Positions 1-8,099 of a DNA stretch of 8,099 nt are shown here, piece after piece. The DNA lies in NCBI GenBank assembly GCA_002387005.1, contig DGKN01000034.1:1226-9324 (forward strand). The letters run 5' to 3'. Made by a program: the position numbers and the translations under genes. This DNA comes from Propionibacteriaceae bacterium UBA4569. Lineage in GTDB: Bacteria > Actinomycetota > Actinomycetes > Propionibacteriales > Propionibacteriaceae. The notes under the pieces were generated by a model. The model ran no database searches. It was not told the DNA's origin and saw only the letters and a program-made list of their open reading frames with translations. Each line of letters opens with the position of its first letter. Position 1 is the stretch's first letter.

Positions 1-1
1 C

Positions 2-340
2 CCCCGCCCCCGCCACTCCCCCGACCGGATCCGCCGTCGGGACGCAGAACGACTCTTCGGGCTGGACGCGCACGGGCTGCGCGACCTCGCCGAGAGCAGG
101 GTGGGAGCGGCCGAGGGACGCGTCCTGGCCACCCGCGTCGTTGCCCGGGTCGGAACCGAGGAGGCCGTCAGGCTGACCGGTCTCTCCGAGGGTGACCTCG
201 TGACGCTGCTGCAAAGTCCTCACCCCACCTGCAGCCGATTGGTGGTGGCGCGGTTACAGGACGCGCTGGGTCAGCTCGTCGCCCGTCCGACCCTGTGCCT
301 GCCTAGGGTGGGGGACGTGGGCCTCCAGGCGGCGGCATGA
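2..340 (+). CDS. Hypothetical protein, 3' part (5' end outside window)
   Basis: The frame is open from the first bases of the window to the TGA at 338-340, giving about 112 residues, and its third codon positions are mostly G or C, as expected for a real gene here. GTG at 101 is a possible internal start, but nothing marks it out and the true start probably lies upstream. I do not recognise the family. The visible part is soluble, with no membrane segment, and rich in Arg, Leu, Ala and Val. A stretch around ARVGTEEAVRLTGLSEGDL has the look of a helix-turn-helix, which is only an impression. Its stop overlaps the start of the A24 peptidase gene (ATGA at 337-340), so the two are probably translationally coupled and may share a process, perhaps pilus or secretion biogenesis. 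Coding is fairly sure; function is unknown. Confidence 0.6.
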   Translation, partial: PRPRHSPDRIRRRDAERLFGLDAHGLRDLAESRVGAAEGRVLATRVVARVGTEEAVRLTGLSEGDLVTLLQSPHPTCSRLVVARLQDALGQLVARPTLCLPRVGDVGLQAAA

Positions 341-1005
341 CGCAAGCAGCAGCGGTGCTCGTCTGCGCCCTGCTGGGGCTGGCTGGGGCCCTTGTCGTTC
401 CGAGGCTGCCCGAACCCACCGACAGTGGCGATGGCATCCAACCCCGGTATCACGAGCTCACAGGCACCACCATGCTGCTGCCGGTGACTGTCCTCGGGAT
501 GACGGCGGGTTTGGCCGTCGCCACCACGCCCTGGCGTGTCTGGCCTCTCCTGGTGGGCTTCGCGGGGCTGGGCGCAGCGCTCACGGTGGTGGACCTACGG
601 ACGACCTTTCTTCCACAACAGCTCGTGCGCGTCTGTTGGTGGCTGACGGGGCTCGGCGCTCTCGCCGTGGCGTGCACCAGCAGCGACCGAACCTCACTGG
701 CCGCCCGCTGGCCGGTGGCCGTCGTGGTCACCACCGCCCTGTTCTGGCTGTTCTGGCGCTTCGGTGGTCTGGGCTTCGGTGACGTCCGCCTGGCGCCAGT
801 GCTGGCGCTGTGCACCTCCTTCCGCAGCCTGGACGAGTGGTACCTCGCCTTGCTGTTCACCGGGGCGCTGGGGGTTCTGCTCGGGCTGGGGACCACGTGG
901 TGGCGCCGTCGCCACCCCTCCCGATTCGGCAGCGCCTTCGCCTACGGGCCGGCGATGTGGGCCGGCTGCTGGCTGGCCCTGGCATGGACCTCCCTCTCCT
1001 GCTGA
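337..1005 (+). CDS. A24-family prepilin peptidase-like membrane aspartic protease
   Basis: This 222-residue protein is strongly hydrophobic, with roughly six membrane segments. It carries the marks of the type IV prepilin peptidase (A24) family: a first catalytic aspartate in VVDLRTTFLP (Asp86), the GxGD motif as GFGD with the second aspartate at Asp149, and a late FAYGP motif near residues 205-209. Family members cut the leader of prepilin-like proteins at the inner face of the membrane. It lacks the N-terminal methyltransferase region with its zinc-binding cysteines found in PilD, so it is the short form seen in TadV and many actinobacterial enzymes. The ATG at 337 overlaps the stop of the upstream gene by 4 nt, indicating coupled translation. 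It converges on qcrB and is separated from it by a strong hairpin. No prepilin or pilus gene is visible, so its substrate cannot be named. Confidence 0.85.
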   Translation: MTQAAAVLVCALLGLAGALVVPRLPEPTDSGDGIQPRYHELTGTTMLLPVTVLGMTAGLAVATTPWRVWPLLVGFAGLGAALTVVDLRTTFLPQQLVRVCWWLTGLGALAVACTSSDRTSLAARWPVAVVVTTALFWLFWRFGGLGFGDVRLAPVLALCTSFRSLDEWYLALLFTGALGVLLGLGTTWWRRRHPSRFGSAFAYGPAMWAGCWLALAWTSLSC

Positions 1006-1025
1006 GCGGATTGGTGAAGCGCGAC

Positions 1026-1088
1026 CCTGCAGATGCAGCGGACCCCGCGACCGTTGGTGGTCGCGGGGTCCGCTGCTCGGCGTGCAGG
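1026..1088. terminator. Bidirectional hairpin terminator between convergent genes
   Basis: A perfect 18-bp inverted repeat has arms at 1035-1052 and 1059-1076 with a 6-nt loop (GTTGGT). A further 6-bp outer stem (CCTGCA at 1026-1031 with TGCAGG at 1083-1088) is separated by small internal loops. It lies in the 91-nt gap between the stop of the A24 peptidase gene (1005) and the stop of qcrB (1097), so it can serve both strands. There is no T-tract on either side, which is common for terminators in GC-rich actinobacteria. The stem is very GC-rich and should be highly stable. Confidence 0.85.
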
Positions 1089-1096
1089 TGACTGAC

Positions 1097-2767
1097 TCAG
1101 TGGCCGGGGCTCTCCAGTTCGGGGGGGTCACCGTGGTGGTGCGCGTCCTCGATCTCGGCGGTCGTCGGCTTGGCGATCTCGTCACCTACGTACCAGCGGC
1201 TGAAGCGGGCACGACGCGAACTGACCTCGGAGCCGGCAACGTCGCCCGGCTCCCCGGCCTCGACCATGTCGTACTGCTTGTGCTGGGTCAGGGTGAAGGC
1301 CTCGTCCTCGCTGATCGGCGCGTGATCTTCGTAGTAACGACCCTGCGGCGTCATCACGATCTCGCCGGACTCCGATCCGTGCAGGACGCGCTCGACGTCG
1401 CGGCGCTGGAGGCTGAGGCAGATGCGCTTGGTGATCAAGAAGGCGATCACCGGCATGACGAACACGGCGACGCGCATGAAGCGGGTCACGTCGTTGAGGG
1501 ACAGGCCGAAATGCGTCGCCAGGATGTCGTTGCCGCCGGACAGCCAGAACATCGCGTAGCAGGTCATCCCCGCGATGCCCAGCGCGGTGCGGGTGGGCGC
1601 ATTGTGCGGCAGGTCGAGGATGTGGTGCTCGTCCTTGTCACCGGTGATCCACTGCTCGATGAAGGGCCACGCGCCCAAGGCGGTGAACAACAGACCCATC
1701 AGGCCAACGCCGGGAACGAAGATGTTCCAGCTCCACGTCGTGCCGCCGATGTGCGACTCCCAGTTCGGGATGATGCGGATGGCACCCTCGACCCAGCCCA
1801 TGTACCAGTCCGGCTGGGAACCGGCAGTCACCTGAGCGGGGTTGTAGGGGCCGAACTTCCACACGGGGTTGATCTGCATGAATGCGCCCATCAGCACGGT
1901 GACGCCGAACACCACGAAGAAGAAGCCACCAGCCTTGGCCATGTAGACCGGGAACAGGGGGTAGCCGACGACATTGGACTCGGTGCGTCCGGGGCCGGGG
2001 TACTGGGTGTGCTTCTGGTACACCAACAGCGCCAGGTGCGCGGCGATCAGGCCGAGCAGGATGCCGGGAACCAGCAGGATGTGCACCATGTACAGGCGGG
2101 GCACGAGGATGTCGCCGGGGAACTCGCCGCCGAAGACGAAGAACTCCGCCCAGGTGCCGATCAGCGGGATGGAGCGGATCAGGCCATCGACGAAGCGCAG
2201 GCCGGTGCCGGACAGCAGGTCGTCGGGCAGGGAGTAGCCTGCGAAGCCCTCGATCAGGCCGAGCGCCAGCAGGCCGACGCCGATCAGCCAGTTGAGCTCA
2301 CGCGGCTTGCGGTAGGCGCCGGTGAAGAAGACGCGCAGCATGTGCACCGTCATGGCGGCGATGAACAGGATCGCGGCCCAGTGGTGCACCTGGCGCACCA
2401 GCAGACCGCCGCGGATGTCGAAGCTCAGCGCCAGGGCGGAGGCGAAGGCCTCCGACATCTCGACGCCGCGCAGCAGCTGGTAGGAGCCCTCGTACTCGAT
2501 CTCCGCCATCGACGGCTTGAACCAGATCGTCAGGAAGACGCCGGTCAGCAGCAGGATGATGAAGGAGTACAGCGCGATCTCACCGAGCAGGAAGCTCCAG
2601 TGGTCGGGAAAGACCTTGCGCAGGTTGCCACGTGCCATCTTGGCAAGGCCAACTCGCTCGTCGGCCCAGTTCAGGGCGCCGGGCAGCTTCGGAGCGCGGG
2701 ACTCCTTGGTCGGCGTCTGGACGTCCAGCGCCGGGGAGGTCTCCACAACGTCAGCGGGGCGTGCCAT
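1097..2767 (-). CDS. qcrB: Menaquinol:cytochrome c reductase, cytochrome b subunit
   Basis: QcrB (556 residues) is the diheme membrane core of the actinobacterial bcc complex; it oxidises menaquinol at the Qo site and recycles an electron through the Qi site. The four heme-ligand histidines are visible: His128 and His142 (14 apart) in one helix, His229 and His244 (15 apart) in another. The Qo motif is PDWY at 319-322, where mitochondrial and many proteobacterial proteins have PEWY. The first ~430 residues hold the membrane helices. The last ~120, polar and acidic, form the C-terminal cytoplasmic extension typical of actinobacteria. The ATG shares one base with the stop of qcrA (TGATG at 2765-2769) and is preceded by AAGAAGGG about nine bases upstream, so QcrB is made in step with QcrA. 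It is the last gene of the operon, ending just before the hairpin at 1026-1088. Identity is very sure. Confidence 0.97.
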   Translation of the reverse strand: MARPADVVETSPALDVQTPTKESRAPKLPGALNWADERVGLAKMARGNLRKVFPDHWSFLLGEIALYSFIILLLTGVFLTIWFKPSMAEIEYEGSYQLLRGVEMSEAFASALALSFDIRGGLLVRQVHHWAAILFIAAMTVHMLRVFFTGAYRKPRELNWLIGVGLLALGLIEGFAGYSLPDDLLSGTGLRFVDGLIRSIPLIGTWAEFFVFGGEFPGDILVPRLYMVHILLVPGILLGLIAAHLALLVYQKHTQYPGPGRTESNVVGYPLFPVYMAKAGGFFFVVFGVTVLMGAFMQINPVWKFGPYNPAQVTAGSQPDWYMGWVEGAIRIIPNWESHIGGTTWSWNIFVPGVGLMGLLFTALGAWPFIEQWITGDKDEHHILDLPHNAPTRTALGIAGMTCYAMFWLSGGNDILATHFGLSLNDVTRFMRVAVFVMPVIAFLITKRICLSLQRRDVERVLHGSESGEIVMTPQGRYYEDHAPISEDEAFTLTQHKQYDMVEAGEPGDVAGSEVSSRRARFSRWYVGDEIAKPTTAEIEDAHHHGDPPELESPGH

Positions 2768-3831
2768 CAGTTGTCACCCTTCTTGAAGTCGTTGCGCGAG
2801 TCGCGCTCGAAGTAGCTGGGGCCAACGGGGACGTCGAAGTCGCGCTGGGCGACCAGGTAGCCATCGGCGCTCACCTTGATCGGGAGCTGGGGCAGCGCGC
2901 GGGCGGCGGGTCCGAAGACCACGACGCCGGAGTCACCGAGGTCGAAGGTCGACTGGTGGCAGGGGCAGAGCAGGTGGTGCGACTTCTGCTCCCACAGCGA
3001 GATCGGGCAACCCACGTGCGTGCAGATCTTCGAGTAGGCGAGGATGCCGTTGACCTGCCAGTCCTTGCGGGACTCGGGGATGCGGATGGACTCGGGTGCC
3101 ATGCGGACGATGATGATGGCCGCCTTGGCCTTCGCCTGCTGAAAGGCAGTGCCGTGCAGTTCCTCGAGGTTCTCGGGCTCTGCATTGACCAGCTGCCCGA
3201 TCTCCATGTCGGAGGCCTTGATGGGCTTGAAGGTGATGTCGTTGACGAGCTTCACCCCGTCGGCCCAGATGGTCTTCTCGATCGTGGCGCGACGCAACCC
3301 CGGACCCGGGTGTGGGCCCATGTCGGCGAGAAGCACCACGGCCGGGACTGCCGCCAGTCCGGCACCCGCCAGGCCGAGGCCGATCAGCTTGCGCCGTCCG
3401 AGCGAGGACTCCGCCGCGCCGGCGCGCCACTGCTGCAGCATGGCCTCGCGGTCATCAGCGCTCGAGGACGCCGAGTGGCGGTAGTCGATGACCTCGGTGT
3501 CGTCCATCAGCTGCTTGGCCCAGTGGATGCAGGCGAAGCCGATGAGAAGGGTGGCCACGCCGCCGGTCAGGCCAAGGCCGACGTGCATGGCACTGGCATG
3601 CAGCGGGCCGAACTTGACGTAGTTCTCCTTCGGCACGGCGAAGTAGATCACCACGAAGGCGATGGCCAGCAGCGGCACCAGGGCCAGCATGCCGAGCACC
3701 TCGCGGTAGGCGCGGTTGCCAGCGGCCGCGTTTGCGTCCGTCCAGCGCTCGTGGTGGGGCTCAAGGCCTGGGTTCGGGACCGGCTGGTAGGACGCCTCGT
3801 CCACCAGTTCGATGTCCTTGTGGTCGTTCAT
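2767..3831 (-). CDS. qcrA: Menaquinol:cytochrome c reductase, Rieske iron-sulfur subunit
   Basis: QcrA passes one electron from menaquinol at the QcrB Qo site to cytochrome c through a 2Fe-2S cluster. The cluster ligands are clear in the C-terminal domain: CTHVGC (Cys270, His272) and CPCH (Cys289, His292), with Cys275 and Cys291 placed to form the stabilising disulfide. Upstream lie three membrane segments (about 46-66, 84-103 and 149-170), the actinobacterial arrangement; other Rieske proteins have one. The third is preceded by a twin-arginine pair (LGRRK, Arg146-Arg147), consistent with Tat export of the folded cluster domain. I chose the ATG at 3831 (354 residues) over an in-frame start at 3900. 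It overlaps the qcrC stop by one base in the same TGATG arrangement as qcrA/qcrB and has GAAGGGGG ten bases upstream, whereas the longer version would run 70 bases into qcrC. Confidence 0.96.
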   Translation of the reverse strand: MNDHKDIELVDEASYQPVPNPGLEPHHERWTDANAAAGNRAYREVLGMLALVPLLAIAFVVIYFAVPKENYVKFGPLHASAMHVGLGLTGGVATLLIGFACIHWAKQLMDDTEVIDYRHSASSSADDREAMLQQWRAGAAESSLGRRKLIGLGLAGAGLAAVPAVVLLADMGPHPGPGLRRATIEKTIWADGVKLVNDITFKPIKASDMEIGQLVNAEPENLEELHGTAFQQAKAKAAIIIVRMAPESIRIPESRKDWQVNGILAYSKICTHVGCPISLWEQKSHHLLCPCHQSTFDLGDSGVVVFGPAARALPQLPIKVSADGYLVAQRDFDVPVGPSYFERDSRNDFKKGDN

Positions 3832-4631
3832 CACGCGCGAGCCCCCTTCTTGGCCAACCACGTGGCAACCAGCACGAGTGAGCCGATGCCGATCAACCAA
3901 CCCCAGAAGCCCTCGGCCACCGGGCCGAGGCCACCGAGCGCGAAGCCGCCGTAGCTGGGCTTCTCGTTGAGGTTGGTCAGGTAACCGATGATGTCCTTGA
4001 CGTCCTCGTCGGGCAGCGCGCCCTCGGAGAACAGCGGCATCTGCTGCGGACCGGTGCGCAGAGCCTCGTAGATGTGCTTCGAGGAGACGCCCTTCAGCGC
4101 GGGCGCGTAGGCGCCGTCCGGCAGCGCGCCACCGGAGCCCTCGAAGTTGTGGCAGGCCGAGCAGTTGGTGCGGAACAGTTCGCCACCGCGCGCCAGGTCC
4201 TCGTCGGAGAGGCCAGCGGTGGAGTACTTGTCGGCGGACGGGATGGCCGGACCGGCGCCGAGCGAGGCGACGTAGGCGGCGATCGCGCTGATCTCCTCGT
4301 CCGAGTAGGTCACCTGGTTGCGGGGCGCCTGGGCGGCCGGCTTGGCCATCGGCATGCGGCCGGTTCCCATCTGGAAGTCGACTGCCGCTGCGCCCACCCC
4401 GATCAGCGAGGGAGCCACGGACGAACCCTCACCGTTGAGGCCGTGGCAGGACGAGCAGGTGACGTCGTAGAGGGCCTTGCCCTGTGCGACCTGGGGGTTG
4501 GTGGTCGAGTCAGCTGCGGACTGGCTCGCCGGCGTGCCCACCGTGTAGGCGAACCCCATCATGAACAGGGCCAGAATCAGGGTGAGCGGCTTGGCTGCCG
4601 GGTGGCGGCGCCGCTTCGAGATGAATCGCAC
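3831..4631 (-). CDS. qcrC: Menaquinol:cytochrome c reductase, diheme cytochrome c subunit
   Basis: QcrC (266 residues) is the tethered diheme cytochrome c that takes electrons from the Rieske protein and hands them directly to the aa3 oxidase, replacing a soluble cytochrome c. An N-terminal signal or anchor helix (about residues 16-32) follows a basic stretch, KRRRHPAAK. Two cytochrome c domains follow, with heme attachment sites CSSCH (Cys59-His63) and CSACH (Cys157-His161). Likely distal methionine ligands lie in GRMPM (Met93 or Met95) and, in the second domain, in QQMPLF. A C-terminal membrane helix (PVAEGFWGW onward) ends in a positive KKGARA tail. The start is GTG at 4631, eight bases after AGAGAGG. 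The gene lies 33 nt after ctaE and overlaps qcrA by one base. Assignment is very sure. Confidence 0.96.
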   Translation of the reverse strand: MRFISKRRRHPAAKPLTLILALFMMGFAYTVGTPASQSAADSTTNPQVAQGKALYDVTCSSCHGLNGEGSSVAPSLIGVGAAAVDFQMGTGRMPMAKPAAQAPRNQVTYSDEEISAIAAYVASLGAGPAIPSADKYSTAGLSDEDLARGGELFRTNCSACHNFEGSGGALPDGAYAPALKGVSSKHIYEALRTGPQQMPLFSEGALPDEDVKDIIGYLTNLNEKPSYGGFALGGLGPVAEGFWGWLIGIGSLVLVATWLAKKGARA

Positions 4632-4639
4632 GAGAAGTA

Positions 4640-4646
4640 CCTCTCT
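4640..4646 (-). promoter_or_regulatory. Ribosome binding site of qcrC
   Basis: On the minus strand AGAGAGG ends eight bases before the GTG at 4631. It supports GTG as the start and shows that qcrC is translated from its own site within the 33-nt gap after ctaE. I see no promoter in that gap, so qcrC is probably read from the ctaE transcript. Confidence 0.65.
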
Positions 4647-4664
4647 GGTGCTGGGTTTGGCGGG

Positions 4665-5381
4665 TCAGTTGGGCAGCAGCGGCAGCAGGTAGATGGCGCT
4701 GAACAGGATGATCCAGATGAAGTCGACGAAGTGCCAGTAGTACGACACGACGATCGCGCTGACGGCCTGCTCGTGGGTGAAGGTGCGCGCCAGGTAGGTG
4801 CGACCGAGCACGAAGAGGAAGGCCAGCAGGCCGCCGAAGACGTGCAGGCCGTGGATGCCGGTGCCCAGGAAGAACAGCGACCAGTAGACATTGGTGCCGA
4901 TGTCGAAGCCCTCGCTGAACAGCGTGAAGTACTCCCAGATCTGACCCGAGACGAAGATCGCGCCCATCACGAAGGTGAGGATGTACCACTCGCGCAGACC
5001 CCACGACAGCGGGTTGAGCAGTGAGCCCGAACGCTTCACCTTGCCGTGCTCAGCCTTGAACACGCCCATCTGGCAAGTCACGGACGACGCAACCAGGATC
5101 GCGGTGTTGATCGCGGCGAAGGTCACGTTGATGTGGTGGAACTGGGTCTGGAAGAGCGATTCCTCGTAGGTCTTGGCCGCATTGGTCGTGACCTCGCGAA
5201 CCATGAAGTAGGCGGCGAAGATGGCCGCGAAGAACATCAGTTCGCTGGCGAGCCACACCCAAGTACCCAGCGGGACCATGTCGGTGCGGCCCTTGGGTGC
5301 GTGCAGGCGGGAGGGTGCAATCGAGTGCACGGCTCCAACGGGCTTCACGGGAGCGGCGTTGGTCGTCGATGAAGTAGCCAC
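4665..5381 (-). CDS. ctaE: Cytochrome c oxidase subunit III (aa3-type)
   Basis: CtaE (238 residues) is the third core subunit of the proton-pumping aa3 oxidase; the family stabilises subunit I and its proton uptake. The protein has about five membrane helices after a ~34-residue polar N-terminus, matching the short bacterial form. Recognisable family motifs are WLASELMFF (Glu47), a central GQIWEY with a conserved glutamate, GIHGLHV, and SYYWHFVDFIWI near the C-terminus. The start is GTG at 5381. Upstream in frame there is a stop at 5418-5420 and no other start codon between, and there is no Shine-Dalgarno, so the transcript may be leaderless. It is the first gene of the ctaE-qcrCAB operon, in keeping with the bcc-aa3 supercomplex. 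The oxidase genes ctaC, ctaD and ctaF are not in the window. Confidence 0.96.
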   Translation of the reverse strand: MATSSTTNAAPVKPVGAVHSIAPSRLHAPKGRTDMVPLGTWVWLASELMFFAAIFAAYFMVREVTTNAAKTYEESLFQTQFHHINVTFAAINTAILVASSVTCQMGVFKAEHGKVKRSGSLLNPLSWGLREWYILTFVMGAIFVSGQIWEYFTLFSEGFDIGTNVYWSLFFLGTGIHGLHVFGGLLAFLFVLGRTYLARTFTHEQAVSAIVVSYYWHFVDFIWIILFSAIYLLPLLPN

Positions 5382-5387
5382 GGCGCC

Positions 5388-5416
5388 ATTATTGCCTGAA
5401 AACTGCCTGTCGTCAT
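5388..5416 (-). promoter_or_regulatory. Candidate ctaE promoter, possibly leaderless
   Basis: On the minus strand a -10 like AATAAT (5388-5393) sits 17 bases from ATGACG (5411-5416), which matches four of six bases of TTGACA. Six bases (GGCGCC) separate the -10 from the GTG start at 5381, so transcription would begin at or next to the start codon. A perfect TTGACA overlaps at 5416-5421, but its 22-base spacing to the -10 is too long for a standard housekeeping promoter. The AT-rich patch stands out in this GC-rich DNA. It is inferred from spacing and composition only. Confidence 0.5.
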
Positions 5417-5459
5417 GTCAAGAGTCACCTGTGGACCCATCCCGTGGTGCTGCTCGCCG

Positions 5460-5490
5460 CCCACGGCTCCCGTGTCCGGCACGGCGTGGG
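5460..5490. repeat. Imperfect inverted repeat in divergent intergenic region
   Basis: CCCACG (5460-5465) pairs with CGTGGG (5485-5490), and inside it CCGTG (5470-5474) pairs with CACGG (5480-5484) around a 5-nt loop, with a 4-nt bulge on the left arm. It lies just upstream of a possible -10 box for the receiver-like gene, so it could be an operator or part of a leader. Stems of this size arise by chance in GC-rich DNA, so the functional reading is weak. Confidence 0.25.
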
Positions 5491-5496
5491 GCGCGA

Positions 5497-5502
5497 TAGC
5501 AT
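5497..5502 (+). promoter_or_regulatory. Possible -10 box for the receiver-like gene and trpD
   Basis: TAGCAT fits the TANNNT pattern of actinobacterial -10 elements and lies about 46 bases before the ATG at 5549, which would give a leader of about 40 nt. The bases 17 upstream (GTCCGG) are a poor -35 match. It is the best candidate on this strand of the 167-nt divergent region, but it rests on one hexamer. Confidence 0.35.
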
Positions 5503-5537
5503 GCCGAGCAAGGCCGCGCAGGCGCACACCACTCCAC

Positions 5538-5542
5538 GAGGA
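5538..5542 (+). promoter_or_regulatory. Ribosome binding site of the receiver-like gene
   Basis: GAGGA lies six bases before the ATG at 5549. It decides the start: the same frame is open back to a GTG at 5444, but that codon has no such site and would add residues that fall outside the receiver fold. Confidence 0.7.
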
Positions 5543-5548
5543 CCACAG

Positions 5549-5970
5549 ATGAGCGAAGAGCAGACCACCGCCAGGCTGAAGGTGTTGCTGTACTCCGATG
5601 ACCGCGTGACCCGTGACGAGGTGCGGCTGGCCCTCGGCCGGCGCATCGCGCAGGACCTTCCCGAACTGGAGATCTTCGACGTCGCGACCCACCGAGCCGT
5701 CGAGAAGGCTGTTGCTGGTGGCGGTTTCGACGTGCTGGTGCTGGACGGTGAGGCGGTCCCGAGTGGGGGCATGGGCCTGTGCCACCAGCTCAAGGACGAA
5801 CTTCCCGACTGCCCGCCCGTCGTGCTGCTGGTGGCCCGCGTGGCCGATGCCTGGCTGGCGAGCTGGTCGAAGGCCGAGACGATCGTCCCGCTGCCGATCG
5901 ATCCCGTCCGCCTGCCCAACGCGGTGGCCGACACGGTCCGCCAGGCGCGTTCGCAGGCCGCCGCTCGCTG

Positions 5971-5971
<1 letters not shown>
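5549..5971 (+). CDS. Single-domain degenerate response-regulator receiver protein
   Basis: This 140-residue protein looks like one receiver (REC) domain with no output domain. An opening strand KVLLYSDD supplies the acidic pair (Asp17, Asp18), and FDVLVLDGEAVPSGGMGL supplies the likely phosphoacceptor Asp66. Two other conserved positions are lost. Where receivers have a Thr or Ser at the end of strand 4, this has PVVLLVA (Val95). Where they have the Lys-Pro of strand 5, it has LPIDP, so the lysine is Leu115. By family knowledge, losing both suggests that phosphorylation, if it occurs, does not cause the usual switch; it may be a pseudo-receiver working by protein contacts. No kinase gene is adjacent. 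The start at ATG 5549 follows GAGGA. Its stop overlaps trpD by one base (TGATG), and it is divergent from ctaE, so it might act on tryptophan synthesis, respiration or neither. The fold call is good; the function is unknown. Confidence 0.7.

Positions 5972-8099
<2,128 letters not shown>

Noticed and set aside
764..2815. Very long plus-strand open frame (683 codons) opposite qcrB
   Set aside because: It is antisense to a certain qcrB, overlaps the A24 gene out of frame, and its product is a low-complexity mix rich in Gln, Asp, His, Arg and Gly. Antisense frames stay open by codon bias in GC-rich genes.
3831..3900. Longer qcrA start at 3900
   Set aside because: It would add 23 residues coded inside qcrC. 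The ATG at 3831 has a Shine-Dalgarno and the same one-base overlap seen at qcrA/qcrB.
2632..3954. Plus-strand open frame of 440 codons opposite qcrA
   Set aside because: Antisense shadow of qcrA and the end of qcrB; no recognisable domain and no ribosome site of note.
5416..5421. Perfect TTGACA as the -35 of the ctaE promoter
   Set aside because: The distance to AATAAT is 22 bases and no suitable -10 lies 16-18 bases away. It was kept only as a note beside the ATGACG alternative.
5444..5548. N-terminal extension or separate leader peptide upstream of the receiver-like gene, possibly a trp attenuator
   Set aside because: The frame from GTG 5444 contains no tryptophan codons before 5549, has no good ribosome site, and there is no terminator/antiterminator pair. 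GAGGA before 5549 marks the real start.
5779..5970. Longer trpD start at 5779
   Set aside because: It would overlap most of the second half of the receiver-like gene; the ATG at 5971 gives the normal family N-terminus and length.

Overview
This is a GC-rich window from an actinobacterium, with a strong preference for G or C at third codon positions. The lineage call rests on several features. The bc1 complex has a tethered diheme cytochrome c (QcrC), a three-helix Rieske protein (QcrA) and a cytochrome b with a long C-terminal tail (QcrB). The ctaE-qcrCAB cluster is divergent from trpD, as in mycobacteria and streptomycetes, and a GuaB1-type enzyme is present. Propionibacteriaceae or a related group is possible, but the sequence alone does not fix the genus.

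Layout. Positions 2-1005 (+) hold the 3' end of an unrecognised gene, overlapping by 4 nt a small prepilin-type (A24) aspartic peptidase. A strong hairpin at 1035-1076, with an outer stem to 1026-1088, separates it from the convergent respiratory operon. On the minus strand, from 5381 down to 1097, run ctaE, qcrC, qcrA and qcrB. These encode subunit III of the aa3 oxidase and all three core subunits of the menaquinol:cytochrome c reductase. The last three genes are joined by stop/start overlaps. A 167-nt divergent intergenic region (5382-5548) follows. On the plus strand come a single-domain, degenerate response-regulator-like protein (5549-5971), trpD (5971-7011, 1-nt overlap) and the first 352 codons of guaB1 (from 7043), which runs off the window.

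The minus-strand operon builds most of the actinobacterial bcc-aa3 supercomplex: QcrB oxidises menaquinol, QcrA and QcrC pass electrons on, and CtaE belongs to the oxidase. The other oxidase subunits are not in this window. The plus-strand genes are metabolic: TrpD uses PRPP in tryptophan synthesis, and GuaB1 acts in purine nucleotide interconversion. The receiver-like protein co-encoded with trpD is the least explained gene. The ctaE start, a GTG with no Shine-Dalgarno and a plausible -10 box six bases upstream, suggests a leaderless transcript.

The window is mostly core metabolism. I found no mobile element, CRISPR array, RNA gene or clear new system. The receiver-like gene and the ctaE promoter are the most interesting leads.
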